From contig JAPTYO010000001.1 of the NCBI GenBank assembly GCA_036873135.1, positions 41,812,774 to 41,876,773 on the forward strand: a stretch of 64,000 nt of DNA, written 5' to 3'. This document shows positions 10,760 to 20,849 of the stretch, one piece after another (the stretch's first letter is position 1; every line of letters starts with the position of its first letter). The stretch comes from Clarkia xantiana subsp. parviflora. Its lineage: Eukaryota > Streptophyta > Magnoliopsida > Myrtales > Onagraceae. The position numbers and the translations under genes were made by a program. The notes beneath the pieces were generated by a model. It was given only the letters and a program-made list of their open reading frames with translations. It was not told the DNA's origin and ran no database searches.

Positions 10760-13113
10760 TCAAGGCGAATCAGGATCCGACTCACTCGACTTCTCCGACA
10801 TAAAATCCGGCGGTAATTTCGGAAACCTCATCGTCTTCCTCGTAGAAGACCCCATCTCCGCCACGACTATCTTTTTCTTTTGCACATTTCTCGCGATCTC
10901 CACACACACCAGATCAACCATGTTGAGGAAATCCCTGATTATAACGAACAAATGAAGCGGATTCGATCCCTTTTCCTTAAATGCGCATCCTTGGTAGTAC
11001 TCGATAGTCGATTTCGCAAGCTCGAGCACGCTGTTTTGTTGTCTCTTTAGGTCGGAAAGCTCCGATTCCGCCATTTTGAGAAACCCTAGCATTTCCGTCC
11101 CAAACCCTAATCCGTCCTCCGAACTTCGAGTCACTAGGTCTCGAATTTCCGACACGCGGGACCCGAGAACTGAACAATGTCCCGAGAAGCTCTCGTAATC
11201 GATAGTGGCCGCCTTCTTGACGTTCGAGAACTCCTGGCTCAAACCTCCGACGATCGGTAACCCTAGCATCGTATATTCCTTCTCAGGGTCGTCGGAACTT
11301 ACGACGTTACGAGATTGTGGCGTTACGCTTTTCGATCGGTTCAATACGCATTTCCTCCCCTCCGATCGAACCACCTCTTCCACCACGAAGTGGAGTAACG
11401 TCGTTTTTCCGTCAGTGCTCTTTACGTCGGCCAGTTTCTTCAGCGCGGAGAGATTAAACGCTTGCGCGTTTCCTCGAGAAGTTCCGGCGTTCATCCGGTT
11501 TCCGGCCTTGAGGACTGCTTCTAGAAGCTTCATGAAGAGTCCCCTAGTTCGAAGCTCTTTACAACCTTCATCGACCGTGTCGATCGATTCCTTCAGGGCT
11601 AATATCTCGGCCTCGTAGTTGAGCTTGAAGAGCATGGCGTTGAATCGGGTGAAAGCCGATGGAACGACTCGGAGGATATGGAACAGGAAAGATTCGGCAT
11701 CGGCGAGTTTCGTCGGATCTCCGGCGAAGTTTAGGATCTCCGATTTTTCTTCATCGGTCGGGGAGATTCGGTTGAGCTTCTCTAAGGTTTCGACGGTGAG
11801 GCCTTGGCCGTCGGCTAGGGAATCGAGGATTTCCTTCCGTGACACTGCTAGAGATTTTAGGATAATTGCGATGTTCTGTGATTTTCGCATCTCGAGGATG
11901 AAGATTTGGCTTGATTGACCTGGGCTGCGGTTGCCGGCGTTTGGCGGTGATTTGCTCCCCGGTGATGGAGTTTTCCGGTTCGTGGCGACGTATCCGAACA
12001 GAGCTTCCATGAGGCCATCGTCAACCCTAATTCGAAATCAGAATTGTGAAATAACTGCAATTAAGAGATAAATCAAGTTAAATTCTGAGTTTATAGTTCT
12101 TACTTGAAGGAACCGCGTTCGAGATTGTTCCAGGCCATTGGCTGCTCGGAGTTGTTGACGTTGACTTTGTCCCAGTGAAGCGGCTTCAGCTTCACCTGCC
12201 CATCCGCTGAAGAAGACGCGCCTACATTCACTGGCGCCGGCGGAGGTTTCAAGGACACTCCGGAGGCGCCCATTTTCGGCGGCGGAGGCGGTGCTCTGGC
12301 TGCCGGCGGCGGTGGAGGCGGCATCGGCGGTGGTGAATCGCTCTTTCTAGCTGGTACAGCAGCGAAGGTGACCGCCTCCGGCGGTTTCGGCGGCGGAGGA
12401 GGGTTTATCAGAGGCTCCAACGACGGCGGATTAGGTTTCGGACCACCGGAAATTCCTTCTTCGGGATAAATTTTCTGCTCTGAAGTGGACGACTCTCCTC
12501 GAAGCAGAGGAACTTCCTGAATCCGATTAATAAACTTTTCTTGCGATCCTTCCTCCTCCTTCGATCGATTCGTCGTGTCTCTCTTGAAGCTGCTCCTGAG
12601 CTTGCTATTCAGCTTCCTCCAGTACAGCACGTCCAATCCATTCTCATCCACGATGATCCCCTTCACTGTCCCCTCAAACCTAGAGAAATCCTCCCGAGAA
12701 ACCACCACCGGCGGCGGTGGCGGCGACGGATCGCCTCGGCCCGCCCCCTGTGTCTTCCTCTGCTGCGCCATGGTCCGTCGCCGAACGACGAGAAAGAACA
12801 CCAAACCGGAAACAACGAGCGTGCTCGCTGCTGTGACGGCGACGGCTGTGGCTAGTTTCTTGTTGTTGTTGCTATCGTCAGGCGGAGGTGAGGGAGGTGG
12901 AGGAAACACAAACAACGGCGTAGGAGAGGAAACAGTAGGCGGAGGAGAAGATACCGGCGGCGGAGGCGGAGGTGGAGGCGGGAGTGGCGGTGGTGGAGGA
13001 GGGGGAAATGGATAGTGAGTTTCAAGGTTTTGTTGGGAATGAATGCTGGTGATGTGAGAAAGTGCAATAATGAAGGTGAAGAGGAGAAGACTTTTTTGGA
13101 TCATGAACGCCAT
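10760..13113 (-). CDS. Group I formin (FH8/FH4-like)
   Basis: Two exons, 13113-12104 and 12026-10760, around a 77-bp intron give 758 aa, close to the roughly 760 aa of Arabidopsis FH4 and FH8. In order: signal peptide (1-26), an extracellular Pro-rich stretch with long Pro runs (36-80), a transmembrane helix (87-110) followed by RRR, a cytosolic Pro-rich FH1 region (about 235-300), and FH2 from LKPLHWDKV (about 308) to about 730. FH2 hallmarks include GNRMNAGTSRGNAQAFNL, LADVKSTDGKTTLLHFVV and the lasso region. It nucleates actin filaments and anchors them at the membrane or cell wall; this is family knowledge. The start at 13113 is preferred over an in-frame upstream ATG at 13281 because it opens the signal peptide. 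The intron falls just after ERGSFK, a site typical of plant formins. Confidence 0.95.
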
Positions 13114-13125
13114 GAACGTTTTTCG

Positions 13126-13187
13126 GCTTCTCTCTCTTCTTCTTCTTCGTCGACTGGTTTGGAGTTTGAAGAAGAGAGAGAAAGCGG
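13126..13187 (-). promoter_or_regulatory. Pyrimidine/purine hairpin in the formin 5' leader
   Basis: A CT-rich arm (ttctctctcttcttcttc on the plus strand) and a GA-rich arm (gaagaagagagagaaagc) face each other across about 19 nt. They can form a stem of about 18 bp in the transcript, ending roughly 12 nt upstream of the chosen start codon. Whether it lies in the mRNA depends on the unmapped transcription start. Confidence 0.4.
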
Positions 13188-13380
13188 CATGAAGAAGGAT
13201 CAAGAAGGTAATACTGCGTCGTTTGTTTGGTTTTGGAGGATCAGGTTGGGTTGGGGTAGCTTGCTTGCTTGCTTGACACATTCAAAAGGAGCAGTTAGCT
13301 TCCCGCGGGTTTTTTCTTCTTCTTTGAGTTTGCTTAATTACCACAGTTACTTTTTTTCTTTCCCTTCCTTGTTTGCTTGA

Positions 13381-13540
13381 ATTCCAACTAAAGTAGGTAG
13401 ATACAATTTTATTAACTAAGATTCTGAACTTTAAATTATAAATAAAATTTAATCAATATTATGTAATATTATTTTATATAAATATATGTTTGTGTTTCTT
13501 TTATGAATATATAAATTATCTAATTTTGAATATTATAATA
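13381..13540. other. AT-rich upstream spacer of the formin gene
   Basis: No gene or clear promoter element recognised. Confidence 0.4.
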
Positions 13541-14090
13541 AAAAATTATCAATAGTTATAGTTTAGTGGTTGTTAAGAGCTCTTACTTTCATGTGGTTAA
13601 ATTTCTAGGTTCGAAACCTATTAGGAGCCCATATACTCTGTTTGCTGGTATGACTACGTTGACGGTGCTGGTTGTTTAGTGTTTATTAAGTCTGGTGAGC
13701 CCATATTCAAACTACGTAGCGGGACGAGCGGTCGCCACTACTAACTCATCATTTAATCATTTAAAAATAGTGTGGCGGATCAAGGCCTCATCCCTTAACC
13801 AGAGGTCAGGGGTACAATCCCCGCTAGTGACCATAGAAATGGAAATTTGTTTATGCCCAGCACTTTACCGCTTACGGGCTGACCCGGTGCGAGTGGTCAA
13901 GGCCTCATCCCTTAACCATAGGTCAGGGGTACAATCCCCGCTAGTGACCATAGAAATGGAAATTTGTTTATGCCCAGCACTTTACCGCTTACGGGCTGAC
14001 CCGGTGCGAGTGGGGATTAGTCTAGGTGTGGAGCAAGCATGCTACGGGTGCTTTCCTTCTGATGAGGCCCCTAAAAAAAACCATCATTTT
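13541..14090 (+). mobile_element. tRNA-derived SINE, composite, with internal 117-bp duplication
   Basis: An RNA polymerase III promoter is visible: A box TAGTTTAGTGG at 13559-13569 and B box GGTTCGAAACC at 13608-13618, both exact matches to tRNA consensus and spaced as in a tRNA. Downstream, a second head-like segment (tgtggcggatcaagg with ggggtacaatcccc) starts a 117-bp unit present twice in tandem, 13781-13897 and 13898-14014, differing at a single base (accagagg/accatagg). The tail runs into gatgaggcccctaaaaaaaa. It is non-coding and mobilised in trans by LINE enzymes. Related tails occur at 10090-10195, 50753-50815 and 53425-53505, and an inverted piece at 23530-23640. Confidence 0.72.
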
Positions 14091-15030
14091 CTTGGCCAAA
14101 AGAATATTGTAATATTGTAATGATTTTATTCTCAAAATCTACATCATGAATTATTATAAAAATATAAATTTACGTTAATTTAAGGCTTTTCCACCCAATT
14201 CTAAACCTACTTATTTAATAATTTTTTAATAAATAAAAAATCCATCACATCTGTTTAGTTATTATTACTAGAAACCCGTTTGCATAAAATTAAGTTGTAT
14301 AAATTCTATCACCTAGTGCACTAAAAACATCCCTCCAAATCCAACAAAATTCGCGTCCCCATCTTCCTCCTACTCCAACACATAGTGTCAAAGATGATGT
14401 CGATGGTTACACATTATTTGTCACAATATCAACCCCTTACCTTCTAATTAGTAAAATAAGAACCCTATTCTAGAATAATTATTTCGTCTTCAGCTTGCTA
14501 GTGAAAAATCAGTTATTTGGAAATACAAGTATAATAAATTATGATGCTATCGTAATATTCATCAAGATGTAGTTTAACAACATATTTATTTCCATGAATA
14601 CATCAAAAATAAGAATTTGAAATAGCGAAACAAATATTTAACTATAAATAATATTTGAAATAAAATACTCATTTTCATTCTTATAATAAATAATCATTTT
14701 TACTACTCTCTATATAATATAATTATTCTTCATTAGCCATTCCGTATTTATACTTTATATTCCCTATTACTATTCAATTAGCCTAACATCTATACCCTAA
14801 GATTTAGGTAGAGCTTAATATTATTTTCAATTGATTAGCTAAATTAAACCCAACAATTTACATGTTTATAAAGTCATTACGAACATTAATTTTGGAACTT
14901 TATATAGTAATCCATCGTGGTATGATGGAGTAATTAAGTTTTAGGAGACTAGGTCTACGTAATGATGTGTTGAAATGGTAGCAGCTAGCTATTATTTATA
15001 ATTATAATCATATAAAAACGGAGTTAAATT
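14091..15030. other. Intergenic, nothing recognised
   Basis: AT-rich sequence without a gene, leading up to the retrotransposon insertion site. Confidence 0.5.
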
Positions 15031-15035
15031 ATTAT
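15031..15035. repeat. Left target-site duplication (ATTAT)
   Basis: ATTAT immediately precedes the first LTR and is repeated at 22689-22693 directly after the second LTR. Five bases is the usual Ty3/gypsy integrase spacing. Confidence 0.9.
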
Positions 15036-15794
15036 TGATGGATACACGCATGATTCGGGCTCGGTCTTAATTATTCGGACCTCATACACGCGCAAGACCC
15101 TTTACGATTCCCCAATTTCGAGCTAACCGAGGGAAACCGGGCAAGTCGCGAACTTGCCCGACATCCCCGGGGGGCTTACCCGGAATTCCGGGTAAACTCA
15201 ACACCCGGGGGTGTCGCGTACACCCCCCATTTCGTCCCGAACGTATGGGAGACTCGATTTTTAACTAACTCCTATGTGTTCGAGACCTATGTTTCAAAGG
15301 CGCGCGCGTCCCGCTCGTGACAGCCGCCTGAGACGCGCGTCAGAGTCCTTTTTCCCAAAGCTCTCCCCTGCATCCCGGTTCACATTTCCACATCGAACCG
15401 GGTCAAAACCGGTTTACGGTCCAAGGTTGCCTATAAATAGCCACCTTGGGGGTAAACATTGGCAAGTCATTTTCGAAGTCACTTTGGATGAGAATGGGAA
15501 AAGCTCTGACCTCTCTCTAGAAAACCCTCTCTTTCTCTCTCTAGAAGCCGACTAATGTTGATCGTCGGAGCGAGCGCACCAAGCACCCCCCCCCCTCTCC
15601 ACGGGGACTGCTTGGTAATGCTCCTTTCGCAGGTGCAGACAGACGATCCTCCAGAGAACCCAAAGGACTTACCGCCGTTCAGAAGACGAAACTAAGGCCC
15701 GCGCGTGACCTTAGAGAACGGACTTGACTCACACCCAACCCGAAGACTTTGACGAGTTATTCAGCGGGCAGCCCGCAATAACTTGGTCGAAACA
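15036..15794 (+). repeat. 5' LTR
   Basis: 759 bp, TG...CA. Contains a TATA box (CTATAAATAG, 15431-15440) set inside an imperfect inverted repeat (CCAAGGT...ACCTTGG). The U3 part is rich in palindromes: CGGGCAAGT/ACTTGCCCG around 15137-15159 and TTACCCGGAATTCCGGGTAA around 15177-15196. It supplies promoter and polyadenylation functions to the element. Confidence 0.93.
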
Positions 15795-15796
15795 CT

Positions 15797-15814
15797 TGGC
15801 GCCGTCTGTGGGAA
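15797..15814 (+). other. Primer-binding site
   Basis: TGGCGCCGTCTGTGGGAA begins two bases after the LTR end. TGGCGCCGT is the start of a primer-binding site widely seen in plant Ty3/gypsy elements, complementary to a tRNA 3' end ending in ACCA-type sequence. Which tRNA is primed I cannot say from sequence alone. Confidence 0.8.
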
Positions 15815-15854
15815 ACGCAACAGAAAGCCTGCGTTACTCAAACGAACAAGCAAG

Positions 15855-16595
15855 ATGGAAAACACATACACCATACACGGAGGCTTCAGTGCAGGGGACG
15901 AAACCTCTTACGCAAGGGAGAGGTACGCCGCCGGGAAAAGCACTCGGCGCCGTCCGTGGATCACCCACAAGACCAAAAGCATGGCAAGCAACGAGCAGCC
16001 ACCACCGACTAAGACAAAGAAAAGAGGACCAGGACGTCCAAGGAAAACTCCGGCCCCGGAGTCAAGCATGACACCTCCTCCGCAGAAAGCTCAGAGAGAC
16101 CCCCCGCAGAGACAAAGCAAGGCCTCAGTCGCCTCGTCTATGCCGACAAGAAGCGTACACTCTCGGAGTAACGCGCAAGGGGTCACACAGAAAACCGACG
16201 CTCCTCCAGGCTTCGCCCACCAAACCTTCAACACGCAGGAGCAATCATACGGAATGCCAAATGCTGGGGCATACAATCAGGCACCAGGGGCACAGGCTGC
16301 GCCTGCAGTCACCCCAGAAATAATGGCGACACTCGAACAGCTGCTTCATCTGAGAGAGGCCCTGCACAACCAAGGATACGGGGCGCCTCCGCCCCCTCCC
16401 GCGCAACAAGAAAATATGCCCCCGACACCAAGGCAGGCGCCTCCAATGAATGCACCTCAGCAGAGAGGCCCTACAATCTCAAAAACCCCGACCTTTCACG
16501 GGAATGCACAGCAAAGCAGGCAGTTCCCCCCAACAAGGGACAAGACAGGAGCTCTCGCACTCCCAAACACCCTACCAAGCAGGGCCATTCAATGA
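15855..16595 (+). CDS. Retroelement sense ORF, disordered Pro/Gln-rich with AT-hook
   Basis: 246 aa from ATG 15855 (the frame is open upstream to 15783, but without ATG). There is a basic segment with an AT-hook-like core, KKRGPGRPRKTP, at about residues 57-68. The rest is low-complexity, rich in Pro, Gln, Ala and Ser, with a short Leu-rich stretch (EIMATLEQLLHLREAL) that could form a helix. No CCHC zinc knuckle and no gag capsid domain that I recognise. Its position just after the primer-binding site is where gag begins. It may be a gag N-terminal remnant or an element-specific DNA/RNA-binding protein; function not established. Confidence 0.5.
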   Translation: MENTYTIHGGFSAGDETSYARERYAAGKSTRRRPWITHKTKSMASNEQPPPTKTKKRGPGRPRKTPAPESSMTPPPQKAQRDPPQRQSKASVASSMPTRSVHSRSNAQGVTQKTDAPPGFAHQTFNTQEQSYGMPNAGAYNQAPGAQAAPAVTPEIMATLEQLLHLREALHNQGYGAPPPPPAQQENMPPTPRQAPPMNAPQQRGPTISKTPTFHGNAQQSRQFPPTRDKTGALALPNTLPSRAIQ

Positions 16596-16866
16596 AGGAG
16601 CCTGGAGGCAGCCGTCTCAGACATCCCAGGGATACCAAAGTTCACTCCTTGCGTAGGAAAAATCACTCTGTAATGGCAAGCTACCCCGGTCCAAAACCAG
16701 GAACAAGCCACATACATCACCAACAAAGGCCCTAACTCTACACACAGAAAGGGCAAAAAACAAGAAAAGCCATCAAAAGGATATCAAAGCAAGACTAAAC
16801 AAAGATCATGCCTGTATTCAAAACAGAGGGAGCGTGACGCATGCAAGGAGACAGAACAATTTCATC
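16596..16866 (+). other. Retroelement interior, non-coding
   Basis: Between the sense ORF and the first tandem array. No frame or domain recognised. Confidence 0.5.
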
Positions 16867-18086
16867 AAGGATGTGAACGTACTAATCTATTCACATCCTT
16901 GCAAAAAGTCGGGGGACAAGCGGATCATTAGGAATCCTCCCTCGCAAACAAATGCAAGTGTCGGACGTACTAATCTATCCACACTTCGCCACAATACAAG
17001 GATGTGAACGTACTAATCTATTCACATCCTTGCAAAAAGTCGGGGGACAAGCGGATCATTAGGAATCCTCCCTCGCAAACAAATGCAAGTGTCGGACGTA
17101 CTAATCTATCCACACTTCGCCACAATACAAGGATGTGAACGTACTAATCTATTCACATCCTTGCAAAAAGTCGGGGGACAAGCGGATCATTAGGAATCCT
17201 CCCTCGCAAACAAATGCAAGTGTCGGACGTACTAATCTATCCACACTTCGCCACAATACAAGGATGTGAACGTACTAATCTATTCACATCCTTGCAAAAG
17301 TCGGGGACAAGCGGTTCCTTAGGAATCCTCCCTCGCAAACAAATGCAAGTGTCGGACGTACTAATCTATCCACACTTCGCCGCAATACAAGGATGTGAAC
17401 GTACTAATCTATTCACATCCTTACAAAAAGTCGGGGGACAAGCGGATCATTAGGAATCCTCCCTCGCAAACAAATGCAAGTGTCGGACGTACTAATCTAT
17501 CCACACTTCGCCACAATACAAGGATGTGAACGTACTAATCTATTCACATCCTTGCAAAAAGTCGGGGGACAAGCGGATCATTAGGAATCCTCCCTCGCAA
17601 ACAAATGCAAGTGTCGGACGTACTAATCTATCCACACTTCTCCGCAATACAAGGATGTGAACGTACTAATCTATTCACATCCTTGCAAAAAGTCGGGGGA
17701 CAAGCGGATCATTAGGAATCCTCCCTCGCAAACAAATGCAAGTGTCGGACGTACTAATCTATCCACACTTCGCCGCAATACAAGGATGTGAACGTACTAA
17801 TCTATTCACATCCTTGCAAAAAGTCGGGGGACAAGCGGATCATTAGGAATCCTCCCTCGCAAACAAATGCAAGTGTCGGACGTACTAATCTATCCACACT
17901 TCGCCGCAGTACAAGGATGTGGACGTACTGATCTATTCACGTCTTTGCAAAAGTCGGGGGACAAGCGGTTCCGTAGGAATCCTCCCTCGCAAACAAATGC
18001 AAGTGTCGGACGTACTAATCTATCCACGCTTCGCAAACAAACAACTATATCAAGTATGTGAACGTACTAATCTATTTACATCCTTG
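16867..18086 (+). repeat. 131-bp tandem array of paired hairpins
   Basis: Nine units begin with AAGGATGTG at 16867, 16998, 17129, 17260, 17389, 17520, 17651, 17782 and 17913 (period 131, once 129), plus a partial tenth at 18052. Each unit has two hairpins. The first has a perfect 11-bp stem (AAGGATGTGAA/TTCACATCCTT). The second has a 9-bp stem with one bulged C (AAGTGT-C-GGA/TCCACACTT). Both close on the same 12-nt loop, CGTACTAATCTA. A third variant at 18136-18166 has an unrelated stem (GGGTG-C-CGG/CCGCACCC) with the same bulged-C layout and a related loop. It lies in the variable 3' region of the element. Confidence 0.92.
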
Positions 18087-18479
18087 TAAAGGAAGACAAG
18101 CAGTTCAACATGGATCATCCTCCTTACAAAGCCACGGGTGCCGGTAATACTAATTCATCCGCACCCCACCACCAACAGAGATGCAATTTCCTAAGGAAAA
18201 CCATCGGATTAAGAAAATCGACCTGTCAACAGAGCTACACTCTTCCAAAAGAGAACAAGTTATATAGACAGCAATAAAGGAAGATGCAAAATAATACTAA
18301 GTATTATATCTTTCTAACATCTCATGTCAGGCATATATATATATAATATAGCAGGTCTGAAGAGCAAAGGCATCCAACCAGCATAAAAAGTCAAGCCCGG
18401 GACACACCCCGCCATAATCTCACCCATGTAAGGGGAGCAACCATATATACACAAAAAAGTCATATAAAACAAAGAAAGA

Positions 18480-19896
18480 TCAACCTGACCCAACGTCAGG
18501 AGCACCAGAGCCAAACGCGTCAGCCATAAAAACATCATGCGCAGGGCTGCTGAAAACAACACGACGATCGTCACCAACAAGGACGGACACCTGTCCCGTC
18601 AAACCGCTCGCTCCGCCCACATCGCCCGCTAGGATCCCCGCAATAGCCCCGAGGGCATAGCCAGTATATGGCCCAGTACTCTGGAAAGGAAAATCGGGGG
18701 CAAGAGAGTATATCCTCCTGAAGTAATCCACAGAGAAAGACTCCATACGATCATCACGTGCCTTCTCGAGAAGTTTGGAGTAGTCAGCCGTAGTAGGAAA
18801 CTCAATCATCCCAAGCTGATCACCCAGGGCAACATGAGACTCCTTAGTCTCCTTCAGCGCCACAGCATGTGCCTCCTCGTCGACCTTCTCCTGGCGCAGT
18901 AAGGCAAACAGCTCCGCCTCCAGCTGAGACGCACAATCCTGACTTCCCTTAAGATCAACGGAAGCCTTGGAAGAAGCATCTGAATGTGCGCGCGCCTTCT
19001 CCCTCAACACAACAACATCCTGAGACAAGTGCTCATGACGATCCTGCAAACCCCTCGTCTCCTCAACAAGCTCAACAACGAAGGAGGAAAGGTTGGTCAT
19101 CACGGCATTCACCTGCAACAACAACACAAGCACATCACACACAAAGAAGCCAGACAAACGTGATAGATCCAACATAAAAGGAAAACAACGTACAGGAGCA
19201 AAGCGCGCGAGCGACTCCTCAACACACTTCAAAGCAGCCTCAGGGTCGCGGGGGCACTTCTTGCGGTCAGCCGGTGGAACAGACCGCTGAACCACACGCA
19301 CACCAACAGCAGGTGTGCTCAAGGAAATATCCTTGGGAAAGCGAATAGCAGACTGAGAATAGGGAGTCCACTCGTTCCCGGACACATCCCGATCAAGCCG
19401 ACACATCAGATCAGACTTGCGAAGAGCTGGAGGAGTAGGAACAACTACACATCAAAAGCAAACACATTAGGAGAAGGCAAACTATACCAATAAAACAAGA
19501 AGTCAACCACAGTCACCTGCCAAGGAAGGCACCTCCGCTGAACAACCGCTCCCCGACCGGGGGGCAGGCATGGTCGAATCCGCATACATTGGCCCCTTCC
19601 CTTTGTCACAGGAAGGAGCAAGAGGCATGCCAGCAGACGTCGACCTCTTAGGATCGCTCGGGGAACGGACGTCAGCATCATTCTCTCGGACAGGTGCAAC
19701 TCCCCCCGCCGTCGGGAGTACCAAGCCTGCAAAGACAACCGCAAAAAGACCATTAGCATGTTAACATGGGGAAAAATCTCAACGAAACCTTTAAAGGCAC
19801 AAGTCCCATGCCCGGGCCAACAGGAGGAGTGTCGCCGAGGCCGGGAACAGTCTGAGGAAATCCGCCTGCGACTCCGCCCTGTACACTTGGCGCCAT
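18480..19896 (-). CDS. Antisense spliced ORF of the retrotransposon (coiled-coil protein)
   Basis: On the strand opposite to the LTRs, exons 19726-19517, 19444-19194 and 19112-18480 join in phase with good GT-AG sites and end at TGA 18480-18482, giving at least 364 aa. The middle (VELVEETRGLQDRHEHLSQD onward) is a heptad-rich coiled coil of about 110 residues; then come DYFRRIYSLAPDFPF and a Gly/Ala-rich tail. A candidate first exon with ATG at 19896 and end at 19789 is visible, but its phase does not match exon 19726, so the 5' end is unresolved or frame-broken. Antisense ORFs of this type are known in Tat-lineage elements, where the function is unknown. No transposase motif is visible. Confidence 0.6.
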
Positions 19897-20208
19897 TTCC
19901 GGGGAACACAACGACAAGTCATGGCGTACCACTGTTATTCTAAGATCACCACTTTACAAGATTCGGGAGAGTCACGCCAAGCGCGTACACCTCCTACACC
20001 TCCTACCAAACGCGCGTGCATCGACGCTCTAAGAGGAGGAGTAACACCTCTCGCTCAGAAACTAAGTATAGTAGCAGCGGACACTAGGTGCAGCACTGCG
20101 CACACAGCATCGCACGTGCGTACACGTCGACATGGCAGTGTGAGATCTACCACCTCACATACGAAGAGCCTAACAGATACACTAAGTGGCTATCATGTCC
20201 ACGCATCT

Positions 20209-20530
20209 CGAAGTAGCGGTCGCTAGACACACTCTACCTTGGGGAAAGCCAAGTAGCGGTCGCAGAATGCACTCTACCTTGAAAACGCCAGGTAGCGGCA
20301 ACAACATGGATAGGCAGTCGCCTCGCCGACCTTTGACCGACGCCATGGAAGGACACGTCGCCTCGCCGACCTCTGGCCTTCTCCCTACCTCGGAAACATC
20401 AAGTAGCTGTCGCTAAATGCACCCAACTTAGGAACAACCAAGTAGCAGTCGTGAAATGCACCCAACTTTGGAAAAACCAAGTAGCAGTCATGGAACACAC
20501 CCTACTTCGGAAGATCCCAGTAACTATTAA
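20209..20530 (+). repeat. 39-40-bp tandem hairpin array
   Basis: Units beginning AAGTAGCGG/AAGTAGCAG lie at 20211, 20251, 20290, then 20401, 20440 and 20479, with a last partial at 20518. In several units CCAAGTAG pairs with CTACCTTGG or CTACTTCGG, leaving one bulged base on the 3' arm. The two blocks are separated by two copies of gtcgcctcgccgacct. Non-coding. Confidence 0.75.
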
Positions 20531-20721
20531 CATGGGAGACAGCTACATATCTACGAGACTCGTTAGTCTCTACTTATCACATAGCGAATACCCCACGAGG
20601 GGGGCAACCCCCTGTACATATCAACCACTATGACGACACCTACTCTACGTCGTCATCAAGCCTATAGTGACAACATGCATGGCAACAGACAAAGGAATAA
20701 TTATAAGTGTTGGAACAAGCG

Positions 20722-20812
20722 CGCACATACAAGCGCACACATACAAGCACGCACATACAAGCGCACACATACAAGCGCGCACATACAAGCGCACGCATAC
20801 TCAGCTAGCACG
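20722..20812 (+). repeat. 14-bp minisatellite
   Basis: About six tandem copies of acatacaagcgcac with transitions (gcgcgc, gcacgc). Non-coding, inside the retrotransposon. Confidence 0.85.
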
Positions 20813-20849
20813 CATATGGATGGTAGTATGGTCATGAAAGAAAGAGCCA

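Noticed and set aside
12575..13015. Gly-rich open frame on the plus strand
   Set aside because: It is the antisense of the formin's polyproline codons; glycine runs are the expected mirror and no start context or splice support exists.
13114..13281. Formin start at the upstream in-frame ATG (13281)
   Set aside because: It would place 56 basic, non-conserved residues before a clear signal peptide. The ATG at 13113 opens directly on the signal sequence as in other group I formins.
15783..15854. Longer N-terminus of the retroelement sense ORF
   Set aside because: This part begins with TTG and spans the LTR end and the primer-binding site; the first ATG is 15855.
16867..18086. CRISPR-like regular repeat array
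   Set aside because: Whole 131-bp units are repeated with no unique spacers, and the setting is a plant retrotransposon.
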